A stretch of 64,000 nucleotides of DNA, from positions 42,434 through 106,433 of the forward strand of contig JAIORQ010000016.1 in the NCBI GenBank assembly GCA_021108035.1, written 5' to 3'. This stretch comes from Bacteroidales bacterium (GTDB lineage Bacteria; Bacteroidota; Bacteroidia; Bacteroidales; JAADGE01). Within the stretch, counting starts at the first letter, position 1. Every line of letters begins with the position of its first letter. A program made the translations under genes and the position numbers. The notes beneath the pieces are model-generated. The model was given only the letters and a program-made list of their open reading frames with translations. It made no database searches and was not told the origin of the DNA. Positions 62,939-64,000 of the stretch are shown piece after piece.

Positions 62939-64000
62939 ATGTCATACATTAAAATTAAAAAAGATAAACTTGTTAATTTAGAATATACTTTAAGCAAAGA
63001 GTTACTCCGTTCAAACAGAGCAGGCTCTTATGCAAGTACAACAATAAGCGGTTGCAATACCGGAAAATATCACGGACTTCTTATCAGTTCATTAAAAGAC
63101 GGCAATAAACATGTGTTGCTTTCATCTGTTGATGAGACTGTTATGCAAATGGGTAAAGAATTCAGGCTCGGTATTCATCAATATAAAGATGATGTTTATT
63201 TCCCTCACGGACACAGATATTTAATTGGTTTTGATTCTGAACCTATCCCTGCCAAAACATACAGAGTGGGTGGAGTAATATTAAAAAAAGAAATGTTGCT
63301 GGCTGAAGAAGAAGACGGCATACTTATTAAATATATTGTAGAAGATGCACATTCTCCTACCGTTTTAAAGCTTCAACCTTTATTGGCATTCAGAAATATT
63401 CATGCTTTAAGCAAAGAAAACCTTGATGTTAATAATAAATCAATTGAAGTTCAAAACGGTATAAAAGTAAAAATGTACGACAGTTATCCGTATTTATACA
63501 TGCAAACTTCAAAAAACGGTAATTTTATTACAGCACCCGATTGGAACAAAAATGTTTTATATGAAAAAGAAAAGAACAGAGGATATGACTTTTTAGAAGA
63601 CCTTTTTACATATGGTTTCTTTGAGCTTAAAGTGAAAAAAGGAGACGAGATTATTTTTTATGCAGGCTTAAATCCGATTAAACCCGGCGGGCTAAAAAGA
63701 AAGTTCATATCAGAAATTGCAAAAAGAACACCACGCTGTAATTTTGAATCTAATCTGTGTAACTCGGCTCAACAATTTCTTACAAAAAGAAAAAAAGACA
63801 CCTCTATTACTACCGGATTTCATTGGTATGATTCAAGTTTAAGAGAATCCCTTATTGCTTTAACCGGTCTGACTCTATACAATGATACTGACCGATTTGA
63901 TGAAGTTTTTGATTCATTATTAAAGAAATTTGAGGAAACAAAGCCTGAAGAAATAACACCTGATATTCCTTTACTTATTATCAGAGCAATACAAGAAAAA
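62939..64000 (+). CDS. Glycogen debranching enzyme-like protein, 3'-truncated by window edge
   Basis: ATG 62939, open through the last base (354 codons). The N-terminal part matches the GDE_N domain: NRAGSYASTTISGCNTGKYHGLLIS, the LSSVDETVM segment, and FPHGHRYLIGFD. From about 270 it enters the (alpha/alpha)6 amylo-alpha-1,6-glucosidase domain, with TTGFHWYDSSLRESLIALTGLTLY. It removes alpha-1,6 branches from glycogen. It marks the return to housekeeping sequence after the accessory block. Confidence 0.85.
   Translation, partial: MSYIKIKKDKLVNLEYTLSKELLRSNRAGSYASTTISGCNTGKYHGLLISSLKDGNKHVLLSSVDETVMQMGKEFRLGIHQYKDDVYFPHGHRYLIGFDSEPIPAKTYRVGGVILKKEMLLAEEEDGILIKYIVEDAHSPTVLKLQPLLAFRNIHALSKENLDVNNKSIEVQNGIKVKMYDSYPYLYMQTSKNGNFITAPDWNKNVLYEKEKNRGYDFLEDLFTYGFFELKVKKGDEIIFYAGLNPIKPGGLKRKFISEIAKRTPRCNFESNLCNSAQQFLTKRKKDTSITTGFHWYDSSLRESLIALTGLTLYNDTDRFDEVFDSLLKKFEETKPEEITPDIPLLIIRAIQEK

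Overview
The window is AT-rich DNA from a member of the Bacteroidota. Supporting signs are a type 9 secretion sorting domain on a C10 peptidase, SusC/TonB-type receptors, DUF2490 and HYC_CC_PP family proteins, TPR-histidine kinases, and promoters close to the phylum consensus TTTG-N19-TAnnTTTG (for example at 13099 and 55739). I see no replication origin, phage or IS transposase. A family below phylum cannot be fixed from this sequence alone.

Layout. 1-8100: the end of a TraB/GumN gene, a secreted C10 peptidase, and a pair of retropepsin-PDZ lipoproteins (the second broken by one in-frame TAA) flanking a NatAB-like ABC exporter. 8179-12953 (minus): DUF4956, VTC-domain polyphosphate polymerase-like protein, small secreted protein, CotH kinase-like lipoprotein, DUF2490 protein. 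13184-27256 (plus): a tight cluster of an nSTAND1-WD40 NTPase, TonB receptor with helical N-terminus, HMGL/isopropylmalate-synthase-like enzyme, outer-membrane protein, TLC/MFS-HEAT-cNMP protein and a beta-propeller SpoIIE phosphatase. 27407-32284: radical SAM, AraC, dUTPase and MFS genes, with palindromic intergenic elements.

32342-40163: a tRNA-Val, a decayed tandem copy of it, and then a defence-like block. The block holds an AlbA/Schlafen-type ATPase, a PD-(D/E)xK-like nuclease fused to a STAND ATPase, a restriction-modification methylase remnant and a HipBA module. 40347-49192 (minus): a TPR-CHAT protease-like protein, a probable metal-handling operon (HMA protein, TonB receptor, HYC_CC_PP protein) and a TPR histidine kinase. 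49521-55576: NuoE, NuoF and a very large fusion of 2Fe-2S, GltD-like flavoprotein, ferredoxin and a formate-dehydrogenase-like domain that has lost its cluster and metal ligands.

55577-62680 is the accessory highlight. An ImmA/IrrE plus DUF4411 (PIN-like) toxin-antitoxin module sits between two diverged copies of the 3' end of the large oxidoreductase gene. It is followed by an integron-like cassette array: single plus-strand ORFs (TolB-like propeller, Shedu SduA nuclease, GNAT acetyltransferase, NADase-type glycan-binding protein). Each of the first three is followed by, and all are preceded by, imperfect palindromes that start with AAC and end with GTT. Two long copies of this element show compensatory base changes. 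No integrase is visible in the window, so the array resembles a CALIN (attC cluster lacking an integrase). The window ends inside a glycogen-debranching-enzyme-like gene preceded by an unexplained 21-22 bp tandem repeat.
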